Positions 7,859 to 14,720 of a DNA stretch of 25,616 nucleotides are shown piece by piece (the stretch's first letter is position 1; the number at the start of each line of letters is the position of its first letter). The position numbers and the translations under genes are program-made. The notes under the pieces are model-generated. The model was not told the DNA's origin and searched no databases. It saw only the letters and a list, made by a program, of their open reading frames with translations. Origin of the DNA: Prevotella sp. UBA5387 (GTDB taxonomy: Bacteria; Bacteroidota; Bacteroidia; Bacteroidales; Bacteroidaceae); NCBI GenBank assembly GCA_002407775.1, contig DHOP01000101.1, positions 1 to 25,616 on the forward strand. Reading direction: 5' to 3'.

Positions 7859-9490
7859 CTATTTGCCGGTTACCTCAGTGACGTTGTTTTTCTTGTTTTT
7901 AATGGCGGCCTTGACGAAGTCCACAAACAATGGGTGGGGCTTCAATACCGTACTTTGATATTCTGGGTGGAACTGTGTTCCGATAAACCATTTGAGTGTG
8001 GGGATCTCAACGATCTCCACGAGGTCGCTTTCTGGATTGCGACCAACGGCCAACATGCCATTACGTTCAAACTCTTTCAAATATTCATTGTTGAACTCAT
8101 AACGATGACGATGGCGCTCCTGGATGTGCTCCTGCTTGTAAATGTTGAGCACGCGGGAGTCTTGCCTCAATACGCATTCAAAGGCACCGAGTCGCATCGT
8201 ACCACCCATGTTGCTGATGTTCTTCTGCTCCTCCATAATATCGATGACATTGTGAGAAGTCTTCTCGTTGAGCTCACGTGAATTGGCATCGGCATAACCC
8301 AGAATGTTTCTGGCAAACTCGACAACCATCATCTGCATACCGAAACAGATACCAAAAGTCGGAATATCCTGCGTGCGGGTATAGTGTACGGCAATGACCT
8401 TACCCTCCGAACCACGCTCACCAAAGCCCGGACCGATCACGATGCCATCCTGCCCCTTCAGCTTCTCTGCCACATTTTCCTCGGTGATATACTCCGAATT
8501 GATAAATGTGATGACCGTCTTATGGTCATTATAGGTGCCGGCCTGTGCCAGACTCTCGCGGATACTCTTATAAGCGTCCTGGAGATCGTACTTTCCTACC
8601 AATCCGATATGAACTTCGTCCTTGGCATTCTTGCGACGCTCGAGGAAGGTGCGCCATGGACCAAGTGCAGGCTTCTCGCCGACAGGCTCACCCACTTTTT
8701 TCAGAATGGCCTCGTCAAGACCTTGGTTCAGCATATTGACAGGAACCTCATAGATACTTGGCAGGTCCTCACTCTGTACGACACAGTCGAAGTCCACGTT
8801 ACAGAATGCAGCGACTTTCTTGCGAATATCTTCTGGCAAGTGCTTCTCGGTACGGAGCACCAGGACGTCCGGCTGGATACCGACACTCTGCAATTCCTTC
8901 ACGGAGTGCTGAGTTGGCTTGGTCTTCAACTCACCGGCAGCCTTCAGATAGGGCACATAGGTAAGGTGCACGCATACGGCACGACGACCCAATTCCCATT
9001 TCAGCTGACGGATGGCCTCCATGTATGGGGCACTCTCAATGTCGCCGATAGTACCGCCAATCTCTGTGATGACAAAGTCGAAATGATACTTCTGACCGAG
9101 AAGCTTCACATTACGTTTGATCTCGTCGGTGATGTGAGGAACGACCTGGATGGTCTTGCCCAGATAATCACCACGACGCTCCTTGTCGATCACGGCTTTG
9201 TAGATACGTCCGGTGGTCAGCGAGTTGGCCTTGGTAGTCTGAATTCCAGTGAACCTTTCGTAGTGGCCCAAGTCGAGGTCGGTCTCCATACCGTCCATGG
9301 TCACATAGCATTCACCATGCTCATAGGGATTCAGTGTACCTGGATCGATGTTGATATAAGGATCAAACTTTTGGATTGTGATATTATAACCTCTGGCTTG
9401 AAGAAGTTTTCCTATCGAAGATGATATAATTCCCTTGCCAAGGGAGGAAACCACACCACCAGTGACGAAGATAAATTTTGTTTCTGCCAC
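7859..9490 (-). CDS. pyrG: CTP synthase
   Basis: A 543-residue cytosolic enzyme that makes CTP from UTP, ATP and glutamine, the last step of pyrimidine nucleotide synthesis. The N-terminal synthetase domain begins FIFVTGGVVSSLGKGI, with the P-loop for ATP and UTP. The C-terminal class-I glutamine amidotransferase domain has the glycine-rich VIGPGFGERG, nucleophile Cys382 in GICFGMQ, and His508 and Glu510 in QFHPEYQ, so it is catalytically complete. Length is normal for the family. It is the first gene of a two-gene unit with yidC and has a good promoter at 9530-9560. The start at 9490 leads directly into the conserved first strand. Confidence 0.98.
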   Translation of the reverse strand: MAETKFIFVTGGVVSSLGKGIISSSIGKLLQARGYNITIQKFDPYINIDPGTLNPYEHGECYVTMDGMETDLDLGHYERFTGIQTTKANSLTTGRIYKAVIDKERRGDYLGKTIQVVPHITDEIKRNVKLLGQKYHFDFVITEIGGTIGDIESAPYMEAIRQLKWELGRRAVCVHLTYVPYLKAAGELKTKPTQHSVKELQSVGIQPDVLVLRTEKHLPEDIRKKVAAFCNVDFDCVVQSEDLPSIYEVPVNMLNQGLDEAILKKVGEPVGEKPALGPWRTFLERRKNAKDEVHIGLVGKYDLQDAYKSIRESLAQAGTYNDHKTVITFINSEYITEENVAEKLKGQDGIVIGPGFGERGSEGKVIAVHYTRTQDIPTFGICFGMQMMVVEFARNILGYADANSRELNEKTSHNVIDIMEEQKNISNMGGTMRLGAFECVLRQDSRVLNIYKQEHIQERHRHRYEFNNEYLKEFERNGMLAVGRNPESDLVEIVEIPTLKWFIGTQFHPEYQSTVLKPHPLFVDFVKAAIKNKKNNVTEVTGK

Positions 9491-9529
9491 AACGAAAATG
9501 CATTAAATGATTTTGAATAAAATTTGCGG

Positions 9530-9560
9530 CAAAGGTACTATATTTTTGTGATAAGGCAAA
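9530..9560 (-). promoter_or_regulatory. Promoter of pyrG-yidC
   Basis: On the minus strand TTTG (9557-9560) is followed after 19 nt by TACCTTTG (9530-9537), matching both the -33 and -7 boxes of the Bacteroidota housekeeping promoter. It lies about 40 nt before the pyrG start. This is the clearest promoter in the window. Confidence 0.8.
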
Positions 9561-9910
9561 GGAAATAAAACTAAACTTAGCTGAGTTACATCTAAATACG
9601 TTAAAAATAAAAAAGCAAGAAAGTGCTTATCCGACATTTTCCAATCATAGCAAGGAGTATCGGGAGCATAACGATGCCATCTCGTTGAATGACAGTGCAA
9701 TCAGTGTCTTTTGTTTTCCTCAATTTGACAAGAATTACATTAGTTCTGGATTGACAACTTTGGGTGCCGTGGAAAGGTATTAATGGCACGGCGGTTAAAT
9801 TGTAACGACCACGCGTATACTACCGAACCACGTGCCCGTTGCAATCCTTCCATTGTCCCGTTGATATCTTATCCCAAAAGCATAGTGAAAACAATAATAA
9901 TCAGGCAGCA

Positions 9911-10060
9911 GCCTCTCCCTGGCCCTCCCCAGTTGGGAAGGGAACAACTAATCGATTCAGTTAGTCATTCGGTCGGTTTCCTAATTGAGTAAGCGGTGGA
10001 GTTCCCACCCTTCCCTATTGGGGAGGGGTTGGGGGGGAGGCTTGTTATTGGGGAGGGCTA
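9911..10060. repeat. Inverted pair of CCCTCCCC / GGGGAGGG intergenic repeats
   Basis: The left copy (9911-9945) reads GCCTCTCCCTGGCCCTCCCC followed by AGTTGGGAAGGGA. The right copy (about 10008-10041) reads CCCTTCCCTATTGGGGAGGG followed by GTTGGGGGGGAGGC, the same unit inverted. A shorter echo (TTATTGGGGAGGGCTAG) follows. Another copy lies at 11126-11160. Such G/C-run repeats are common between genes in Prevotella, as I recall. Confidence 0.6.
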
Positions 10061-10084
10061 GTGAGAGGCTAGGTAATGGGAACG

Positions 10085-10145
10085 ATTAGTTATCATGTTA
10101 AGCAAACGATTGATTACAACGCTAAAAGCGTTGAGCTTTTGATAG
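10085..10145 (+). repeat. 61-nt direct repeat, copy 1
   Basis: Matches 10223-10283 over 61 nt with four mismatches and no gaps. It begins ATTAGTTATCATGTTAA and ends with the hairpin CAACGCTAAAAGCGTTG (10117-10133) and GAGCTTTTGATAG. The second half is the outer hairpin of the 107-nt module; the first half is extra flank copied with it. Confidence 0.8.
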
Positions 10146-10222
10146 CGTATGTTATATTTAGGTGAAAATAGACGGAGTGCACTCCGTCTGTAAGATTAAA
10201 ACAATATAATTGCTAAGGCTTT

Positions 10223-10283
10223 ATTAGTTATCATGTTAAACAAACGACGGATTACAACGCTGAAAGCGTTGAGCTTTTGATAG
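10223..10283 (+). repeat. 61-nt direct repeat, copy 2
   Basis: Second copy of the 61-nt unit, 138 nt after the first, with the hairpin CAACGCTGAAAGCGTTG at 10255-10271. Unlike copy 1 it runs on into TAGGGCAG and the rest of an inverted 107-nt module. Confidence 0.8.
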
Positions 10284-10360
10284 GGCAGTGTTGAAAGCGA
10301 GTAGCTTTCAACACTGTCTAATGAATCATTCCGAGGTTTGCAACGCTGTAAGTGTTGCGC
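10254..10360 (-). repeat. Three-hairpin 107-nt module, inverted copy upstream of the transposase
   Basis: Read on the minus strand it has the same order and spacing as 10915-11021. It has an outer hairpin GCAACACTTACAGCGTTGC (10340-10358) and a central hairpin (10286-10316) with 13-bp arms CAGTGTTGAAAGC / GCTTTCAACACTG. CCCTATCAA comes next, then a second outer hairpin (10255-10271). The central hairpin falls at the same offset as in the other copies but its stem sequence is different. Confidence 0.75.
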
Positions 10361-10365
10361 TCTTT
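10340..10365 (-). repeat. 26-bp perfect inverted repeat, left end
   Basis: The plus strand begins GCAACGCTGTAAGTGTTGCG and ends CTCTTT. Its exact reverse complement is at 10910-10935, on the other side of the transposase gene. It contains the outer hairpin of the module. Confidence 0.9.
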
Positions 10366-10414
10366 ATTATCCAATTTATTAAACAGATTGCTTGGCAAAC
10401 CTCAATAAATGGCT

Positions 10415-10422
10415 TATATTTG
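10415..10422 (+). promoter_or_regulatory. -7 box of the first transposase gene
   Basis: TATATTTG matches TAnnTTTG exactly. A TTG at 10392-10394 lies 20 nt upstream and could be the -33 box. Transcription would begin near 10430, which favours translation from ATG 10442 over the ATG at 10409. Confidence 0.55.
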
Positions 10423-10441
10423 CATTCAGATCATCAAACTT

Positions 10442-10909
10442 ATGTCTCAAAGCCTTACTAATATCTTAGTCCATTGCGTATTTCACAAAAGCCAAATTGC
10501 GCCGGTTATAAAACCCGAGGACCGTCAAATTGTGAATAGGTTTGTCCGCGAGACATGCCAAAACCTGGGATGTCCGTGTCTCATCGCCAATGGTCCTGGA
10601 GATCACTTGCACCTCTTGCTAGCACTTTCCCCAACGGTTGCTTTGTCAGATCTGGTCAAGGAAGTAAAGCGACTCACCACACGGTTATTGAAAGACAAAG
10701 ACACCCAATTTTATCGCAACTTCTCATGGCAAAGCGGTTATGGGGCTTTCTCCGTGTCGAGCAAGTTCAAAGATGCGATATACAATTATATTGTACACCA
10801 GGAGGAGCATCACCATAACCAATCCTCAAAGGACGAGTTTCTATTGTTTTTGCGAAATGCGCAGATTGCCAAATATGATGATGATCTGTTCTGGAACAAC
10901 AATAGATAG
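10442..10909 (+). CDS. REP-associated tyrosine transposase (Y1/HUH, IS200-like)
   Basis: A 155-residue single-strand DNA transposase-like protein of the TnpA/RAYT superfamily. It has the HUH metal-binding pair His55-Leu-His57 in GDHLHLLL and a candidate nucleophile Tyr116 in YNYIVHQEEHH, four residues before Gln120. Length fits a complete single-domain enzyme. The start at 10442 (MSQSLTNILVHCVF) gives the usual N-terminal strand; an ATG 33 nt upstream overlaps the -7 box and is unlikely. The gene sits between inverted hairpin modules, and its stop codon is directly followed by one of them. RAYTs usually act on flanking REP hairpins in the cell rather than spreading as ordinary insertion sequences. 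No accessory TnpB is present. Confidence 0.88.
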   Translation: MSQSLTNILVHCVFHKSQIAPVIKPEDRQIVNRFVRETCQNLGCPCLIANGPGDHLHLLLALSPTVALSDLVKEVKRLTTRLLKDKDTQFYRNFSWQSGYGAFSVSSKFKDAIYNYIVHQEEHHHNQSSKDEFLLFLRNAQIAKYDDDLFWNNNR

Positions 10910-10935
10910 AAAGAGCGCAACACTTACAGCGTTGC
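10910..10935 (+). repeat. 26-bp perfect inverted repeat, right end
   Basis: Begins AAAGAGCGCAACACTTACAG, starting one base after the transposase stop codon, and is the exact reverse complement of 10340-10365. Confidence 0.9.
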
Positions 10936-11021
10936 ATCCTTCGCTCGAATATCCAAGACAGGGTTGGGAACAATCATTCCCACCCCTGCCCTATCAATAG
11001 CTCAACGCCTACAGCGTTGAA
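10915..11021 (+). repeat. Three-hairpin 107-nt module, copy downstream of the transposase
   Basis: Outer hairpin GCAACACTTACAGCGTTGC (10917-10935); central hairpin 10959-10988 with arms CAGGGTTGGGA / TCCCACCCCTG (10 of 11 pairs); then CCCTATCAA; then second outer hairpin TCAACGCCTACAGCGTTGA (11002-11020). The same 107-nt layout recurs at 23869-23975. Confidence 0.85.
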
Positions 11022-11125
11022 CCATTAATACTGTATCGTGACTATTTAGATATAGATTGCACCGTCACGCCCTTGCCCATCATAAGCAACTAACTCTTTC
11101 AGCGTGAGAAATCTGGGGTAGAATT

Positions 11126-11160
11126 CCCCCCTTCCCTATTGGGGATGGGTTGGAGGAGGC
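11126..11160. repeat. CCCTTCCC / GGGGATGGG intergenic repeat, third copy
   Basis: CCCCCCTTCCCTATTGGGGA followed by TGGGTTGGAGGAGGC closely matches 10008-10041. It lies just past the 3' end of the TPR gene and is followed by CTTGTTACTGGAGGGG, an echo of 10041-10060. Confidence 0.6.
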
Positions 11161-11189
11161 TTGTTACTGGAGGGGTTACGGGAGGCTTT

Positions 11190-12074
11190 CTAAATCCCAA
11201 ACGGATTGATCTCCTTATATGCCCGCTCTGTCTGCTCTTGGATATCTCCCTCTTTCATGCCGGCCTCTGTCTCTGCCTGCTTTTCCTGGGTCAGTTCCTG
11301 CAAAGCAGCCTCATCTTCGGCGGCTCCCTGCTCGTCGCCAATGGCACGCCGAAGGGCGGCACGCTCCTTGAAACCGTCGATGCTAAATGGATTGGCGTCG
11401 ATGACGCAGTCATAAGTCTCCAAAGCACTATCATGGTCATCCAAAGCCTCGCGGCAACGCGCCTTGAGCAACAGCACATCCTCGTTGTCTGGGATATTGT
11501 CTAGCAGTAAGTCTGCATCGCCCTCAGCGGTCACAGCATCACCCATCTTGAGCAATGTCTGCCCACGAAGGAGGTAGGCATCGTAGAATAAATTCTCACT
11601 TGATACGGCAATAGCCTTACCCAATAATACGATGGAATTGACAAAATCCTCCTTGCCAATCCTTGCGCGAGCATAAGCGAAATTCGCCATGGCATTGTCA
11701 CCATCTAGCTGAGTAGCCTTTTCGCAAACCTCGGTCATGGCATCGTAGTCTTCCATCATATAGGCAACGTCAGCCATACGGAGCAAGATGCGCACATTGT
11801 CGGGTTCGGTGCGGTGTAAAAACATCAACTGTTCGTATGCCTCGTGCAGACAATTCAACTGAATGAGCGTCTGAGCCAAATAGTCATGTATCTCAGCGTC
11901 CTCTTGTAGTTCAAGTGCATGCATAAAGCACTTGACGGCATAGTCAAGGTTGTGCTGCTTCAATGCAGCCACACCGTCATATTTGAGTACGTCAAAATCG
12001 TGAGCTTTCTGCTCTTTGTTTTCCTCTTCGGGTGACTCTGGAGCACCACTAAACAGTTTCTTCAAAAAGTTCAT
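11190..12074 (-). CDS. Tetratricopeptide-repeat protein
   Basis: A 294-residue soluble protein made mostly of TPR-like helix pairs from residue about 28 to 260, for example KYDGVAALKQHNLDYAVKCF, YDAYLLRGQTLLKMGDAVTA and ALETYDCVIDANPFSIDGFK. The N-terminus (MNFLKKLFSG, then Glu-rich) lacks a signal peptide, so it is probably cytoplasmic. The C-terminus is a Glu/Gln-rich helix ending INPFGI. TPR proteins are scaffolds; no enzyme motif is visible. It starts 6 nt past the stop of the upstream secreted-protein gene, so the two are translated from one transcript. A specific role cannot be assigned. Confidence 0.8.
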   Translation of the reverse strand: MNFLKKLFSGAPESPEEENKEQKAHDFDVLKYDGVAALKQHNLDYAVKCFMHALELQEDAEIHDYLAQTLIQLNCLHEAYEQLMFLHRTEPDNVRILLRMADVAYMMEDYDAMTEVCEKATQLDGDNAMANFAYARARIGKEDFVNSIVLLGKAIAVSSENLFYDAYLLRGQTLLKMGDAVTAEGDADLLLDNIPDNEDVLLLKARCREALDDHDSALETYDCVIDANPFSIDGFKERAALRRAIGDEQGAAEDEAALQELTQEKQAETEAGMKEGDIQEQTERAYKEINPFGI

Positions 12075-12080
12075 GGCCAG

Positions 12081-12659
12081 TTATTTCAATTTCAATTGTT
12101 CATAATGCACGTTTGGTATCGCATCAGCACGGTCGAAACGAGGCCAATAACCTTCTGGTGTAGTCCAACGCTTGCCAGGATTGCGCAACTGTCTGAACGA
12201 GTAGCGAGCATTGATATAGCCATCCTTTCCGTCCTTGGCAAGCACATAGCACAGGGCCATGCGCTTGTAAGCCGTGATTTTTGATCCTTCTTTGAGTGCG
12301 GTCTGATTCCACGATCTCTGCGGGATCACCACTGAAACAATTTCTGCCTGTGGATAACGCTGGGCGAAATCCTTACGGCACAAGGTCAGCATGTCAGTGC
12401 TGTCTGCATAGAAAAGATTGGAAGTATAGATCCGCATATACTTCACACCATCTATCTTCACCTCGTCTCCTGTTCCTTCTGCATTGATGCCCAAGAAGTC
12501 GCCGATGGTCTTTCCTGCCTTGTTTATCCCGGTAGCCGTTTCGTCCAGAAAGTCTTGTAGTCTTTCCTTAGGCGACTTATCGACCTCCTTATATACCTGC
12601 GCGCTCAATGGTGCTACCATAGCGAGCAGCATCAGAACCGTTAATATCCTTGTTTTCAT
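12081..12659 (-). CDS. Secreted protein of unknown function
   Basis: A 192-residue protein with a clear signal peptide (MKTRILTVLMLLAMVAPLSA, cut before QVYKEV). The mature part begins with a charged amphipathic stretch (SPKERLQDFLDETATG), followed by a mixed alpha/beta region with motifs such as KYMRIYTSNLFYADST, IVSVVIPQRSWN and CYVLAKDGKDGYINARYSF. I do not recognise a family. It is the first gene of a two-gene unit with the TPR protein. A -7 box at 12842-12849 would give a leader of roughly 175 nt, long enough to hold regulation, though no riboswitch is evident. Confidence 0.75.
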   Translation of the reverse strand: MKTRILTVLMLLAMVAPLSAQVYKEVDKSPKERLQDFLDETATGINKAGKTIGDFLGINAEGTGDEVKIDGVKYMRIYTSNLFYADSTDMLTLCRKDFAQRYPQAEIVSVVIPQRSWNQTALKEGSKITAYKRMALCYVLAKDGKDGYINARYSFRQLRNPGKRWTTPEGYWPRFDRADAIPNVHYEQLKLK

Positions 12660-12841
12660 TTGTCTTGTAATTATAGTTAATACTATGATAATTATCTTCC
12701 GATTGATTGTTTATAACTCTTTGATGGCGAAATAAATAGTGTGTTTTGTCGCAATTAGAGCAAAATATTTTACGATATCACTACACTGTTTGCCTCGACA
12801 CAGCCATTACACATTCGTTCATGCGCTTTACGACTGTTTCG

Positions 12842-12849
12842 CAAAGTTA
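12842..12849 (-). promoter_or_regulatory. -7 box for the secreted-protein/TPR operon
   Basis: The minus strand reads TAACTTTG, an exact TAnnTTTG match. No good -33 box is seen, and the long distance to the start codon lowers confidence. Confidence 0.45.
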
Positions 12850-12946
12850 GTAATAATTCATCCTAAGCTACTTAAGGTTTAGCGATTTTTATACAAAAGT
12901 ATAATAAAAAAAACTAATCCATGGGCGGCTTATGCCTGTCTTTACT

Positions 12947-12954
12947 TATATTTG
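12947..12954 (+). promoter_or_regulatory. -7 box for the plus-strand outer-membrane protein
   Basis: TATATTTG matches TAnnTTTG exactly and is about 36 nt before ATG 12990. It falls inside the longest possible reading frame (from 12921), so it argues for the shorter start. Confidence 0.6.
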
Positions 12955-12989
12955 CAACGACATCAGCGTCGAATGACGCACCAATGACA

Positions 12990-13682
12990 ATGAAAAAACA
13001 GTTCCAAAGATACTTCCTCACCCCACTACTGCTGTGTCTCACCATGGTAGTCAGTGCACAAACTGAGGCTACCACGCCAAAGTTGGAGAAGTCCATGTCC
13101 GACACTCTGTATATGGGACCTGCGGGATACCTGCCCTATGAGCCAGCCACGACGCTCTACCTCACTCCGCCCTATGCCTATAGCTATGGAGGACTGCACC
13201 CTGGACTTAATGCAAGTCTTGACCTTAGCGTCTTCTCCGAGTTTGGAAAGAATGCACGTCGCGGTGCTGGATTCACCCAGAGCCTATCCGCAACCTATCT
13301 CAGTCCGCTGGGCAAACGCAGTTGGCTGGCAGTTGGAGGCGACGTGAGTCACATCAACTGGAGTGGTGACAGCTATGCCACGGGCGGTCTGCATGCCGAG
13401 CTTGGCTATATTTTTAATGACCATTGGTCCGCCTATCTTTATGGTCGCAAGTCGATCGTGAATAATGGTCTTGGCAGTTATGGCTATGGATTCGGTCGCG
13501 GGATGTACCCCTACGGTTCCCCATATCTTTACAATGGCCTTGGCGACAAACTTGGAGCGGCGGTTCGCTGGACTCCAAATCCATCCCTATCACTGGAAGT
13601 GTCGGTCGAAAAAGATTGGTATCCCACCCCCAGCAACGGCTATCCAGACCGTTACCAGTACAACTATCCAGTACCAAAGTAA
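12990..13682 (+). CDS. Putative small outer-membrane beta-barrel protein
   Basis: A 230-residue exported protein. The chosen start gives a normal signal peptide (MKKQFQRYFLTPLLLCLTMV, then VSAQ); an ATG two codons earlier is equally possible, while 12921 would start upstream of the promoter. The mature chain is rich in Tyr, Gly, Ser and aromatic-ended alternating strands (GAGFTQSLSATYLSPLG, SWLAVGGDVSHINWSG, LHAELGYIFNDHWSAYLYGR, KLGAAVRWTPNPSLSLEVSV), typical of an 8-10-strand outer-membrane barrel. A Tyr/Gly-rich loop lies near residues 164-185. No family name is certain. It is a single-gene unit with its own promoter and terminator. Confidence 0.72.
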   Translation: MKKQFQRYFLTPLLLCLTMVVSAQTEATTPKLEKSMSDTLYMGPAGYLPYEPATTLYLTPPYAYSYGGLHPGLNASLDLSVFSEFGKNARRGAGFTQSLSATYLSPLGKRSWLAVGGDVSHINWSGDSYATGGLHAELGYIFNDHWSAYLYGRKSIVNNGLGSYGYGFGRGMYPYGSPYLYNGLGDKLGAAVRWTPNPSLSLEVSVEKDWYPTPSNGYPDRYQYNYPVPK

Positions 13683-13715
13683 TAAATCGAACACCCCTAT
13701 ATTCTTCAAAGGTTC

Positions 13716-13770
13716 GCCCTTCCCACTGCCATAATCCGAATTTGGAGACAAAATGGAAGGGCTATTTTTA
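13716..13770 (+). terminator. Terminator after the outer-membrane protein
   Basis: GCCCTTCC (13716-13723) pairs with GGAAGGGC (13755-13762) and is followed by TATTTTTATG. The 31-nt loop is long for an intrinsic terminator. Confidence 0.55.
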
Positions 13771-13865
13771 TGTTTTGAAGAAGGTACCAGGCTCTCAAAA
13801 ACTGATAAGAACCTAGGAAATAATCATGAATTATCTTTCTCTCGAAAGGCGAAGAATGCCAGATT

Positions 13866-14261
13866 TCAGACCCTGAAGAACACGAACCAAAAGGCAACTA
13901 ATGCTATGACACCAGCCAACAAATTACTGATCACAGGCCACGGCTTGACCTTGACACCATTGGCGTAGTCTTTCAAGAAGCCGTAAAGCTTGACGAAGGG
14001 CGACGTGAGCGTGGGCATGAGCGACAAGGTGAGTGCCGACATTCCCACCAAAATGATGCCGGTATAGGGTTTGAAATAACCCCATAGAGCAACGGTAGCC
14101 ACAAATAATACTACGCAAACAATGCTATAAACTACGATGCCGGCCCAAGTCCAGCGTTGGGGCTTCGCTTTGAGGTATTCATAGAAATCGTTGAAGGGCA
14201 CGGCGAGTACGCCAGTGGCGCAAAACATCGCCAGACTAAGTGCAATATTGAATGTTAACAT
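13866..14261 (-). CDS. Small multi-pass membrane protein of unknown function
   Basis: A 131-residue protein with four hydrophobic segments, at about residues 5-22 (ALSLAMFCATGVLAVPF), 38-62 (WAGIVVYSIVCVVLFVATVA), 67-83 and 108-128 (VISNLLAGVIALVAFWFVFF). Short charged loops separate them (YEYLKAKPQRW, KDYANGVKVKPW). I do not recognise the family. The reading frame could extend to 14411, but the -7 box at 14290-14297 and a hydrophobic N-terminus favour ATG 14261. It seems to be transcribed alone. Confidence 0.7.
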   Translation of the reverse strand: MLTFNIALSLAMFCATGVLAVPFNDFYEYLKAKPQRWTWAGIVVYSIVCVVLFVATVALWGYFKPYTGIILVGMSALTLSLMPTLTSPFVKLYGFLKDYANGVKVKPWPVISNLLAGVIALVAFWFVFFRV

Positions 14262-14289
14262 CGTTTGTTTCTTGGATTGGTTATCTGGC

Positions 14290-14318
14290 CAAAGATAAGA
14301 ATTCTTTCGGATAACCAA
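14290..14318 (-). promoter_or_regulatory. Promoter of the 131-aa membrane protein
   Basis: The minus strand has TTG (14316-14318), 18 nt, then TATCTTTG (14290-14297). It lies about 29 nt before the start at 14261. Confidence 0.6.
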
Positions 14319-14343
14319 CCTCTTGCGACACATTATTTCACAC

Positions 14344-14420
14344 AAACAAAAGCCCCTCCAAGACTTTGAAAAGTTCGACAAGCAATAAGAGCTGTCGAAA
14401 TCTCGTAGCATTGGAGGGGC
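14344..14420 (-). terminator. Compound hairpin, probable terminator after smalltalk
   Basis: A perfect 10-bp outer stem (GCCCCTCCAA on the minus strand, 14411-14420 with 14352-14361) encloses an inner 7-bp stem (TTCGACA 14374-14380 with TGTCGAA 14393-14399). On the minus strand it is followed by TTTTGTTTG. The outer stem resembles the C/G-run repeats found elsewhere in the window. Confidence 0.55.
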
Positions 14421-14454
14421 AAGGGAGGTTCCCCGAAGGAGGGAAGGTAGCTAG

Positions 14455-14550
14455 CTAAAATGCGCAGGAGCTTATGCCAAGCGTGGTGGCTATGGCTGTG
14501 AGGATGCTAAGCAGCATCTGAAAGATGGTCTTCCAAGTATTCTTGTTCAT
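14455..14550 (-). CDS. Smalltalk-type micro-protein
   Basis: A 31-residue peptide beginning MNKNTWKTIFQMLLSILTAI and ending ATTLGISSCAF. I recall this as the Bacteroidota 'smalltalk' family, whose members read MNKxTWKxxxQxxxxxLTAIATTLG and usually lie next to a HU-like DNA-binding protein. Two ATG codons directly precede (14556, 14553), and an ATG at 14580 would give 41 residues; the family's usual start is at MNK. It has one membrane-like helix and a terminal Cys. The HU-like gene is 170 nt upstream on the same strand. The N-acetylmuramoyl-alanine amidase that I recall often completing this trio is absent. The function of the family is unknown. Confidence 0.8.
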   Translation of the reverse strand: MNKNTWKTIFQMLLSILTAIATTLGISSCAF

Positions 14551-14720
14551 CATCATAACAAATAGTTTTAAAAGTTTCATTGGTTATAGTTTATTGCTTT
14601 TGCAACTCTCCACAAGGATTTCCTTGCACCCCATTGCTTCTTTTCATCTTTGTAGGCTGTCAGAGAAGAAGCATATGGTGGCTAAGGAAATCGAGTTGAG
14701 AGGGGGATTTGTACCGTTAG

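Larger units (their letters stand above)
9491..10441. other. Repeat-rich intergenic island between pyrG and the first transposase
   Basis: About 950 nt without a credible gene. 9491-9560 holds the pyrG promoter. 9561-9890 shows no feature I can name. 9911-10060 holds two inverted CCCTCCCC-type repeats. 10085-10380 is packed with palindromes: two 61-nt direct repeats, a perfect 20-nt dyad at 10170-10189 (AGACGGAGTGCACTCCGTCT), and an inverted copy of the 107-nt module. Confidence 0.7.
10254..11021 (+). mobile_element. REP/RAYT-type element: transposase gene between inverted structured modules
   Basis: The HUH transposase gene at 10442-10909 lies between two inverted copies of a roughly 107-nt palindromic module. 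Their inner ends form a perfect 26-bp inverted repeat (10340-10365 and 10910-10935). This is the usual arrangement of a REP-associated tyrosine transposase with its own REP sequences. I see no target-site duplication that fixes the outer edges, so these limits mark the symmetric core. Confidence 0.7.
12660..12989. other. Divergent intergenic region
   Basis: About 330 nt between the minus-strand secreted-protein gene and the plus-strand outer-membrane-protein gene. It holds a -7 box for each direction (12842-12849 minus, 12947-12954 plus) and is otherwise AT-rich with no gene. Confidence 0.7.

Noticed and set aside
8384..9424. 346-codon open frame on the plus strand
   Set aside because: Antisense to pyrG, which is certain. 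The frame is a by-product of codon bias.
9541..9783. Plus-strand open frame of about 80 codons without a start codon
   Set aside because: It ends ...SSGLTTLGAVERY and is stop-free, but has no ATG, no ribosome site and no recognisable motif; it may be chance or an old fragment.
10409..10441. Upstream ATG for the first transposase
   Set aside because: It lies upstream of and overlaps the -7 box, and the added 11 residues do not fit the family's N-terminus.
10085..11021. CRISPR-like array
   Set aside because: The repeats are palindromes in both orientations with uneven spacing and a transposase between them. There are no regular spacers and no cas genes.
12921..12989. Longer start for the plus-strand outer-membrane protein
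   Set aside because: It would begin before the -7 box at 12947-12954 and would bury the signal peptide inside the protein.
14262..14411. N-terminal extension of the 131-residue membrane protein
   Set aside because: The extension overlaps the promoter at 14290-14318 and the hairpin at 14344-14420 and is not protein-like.
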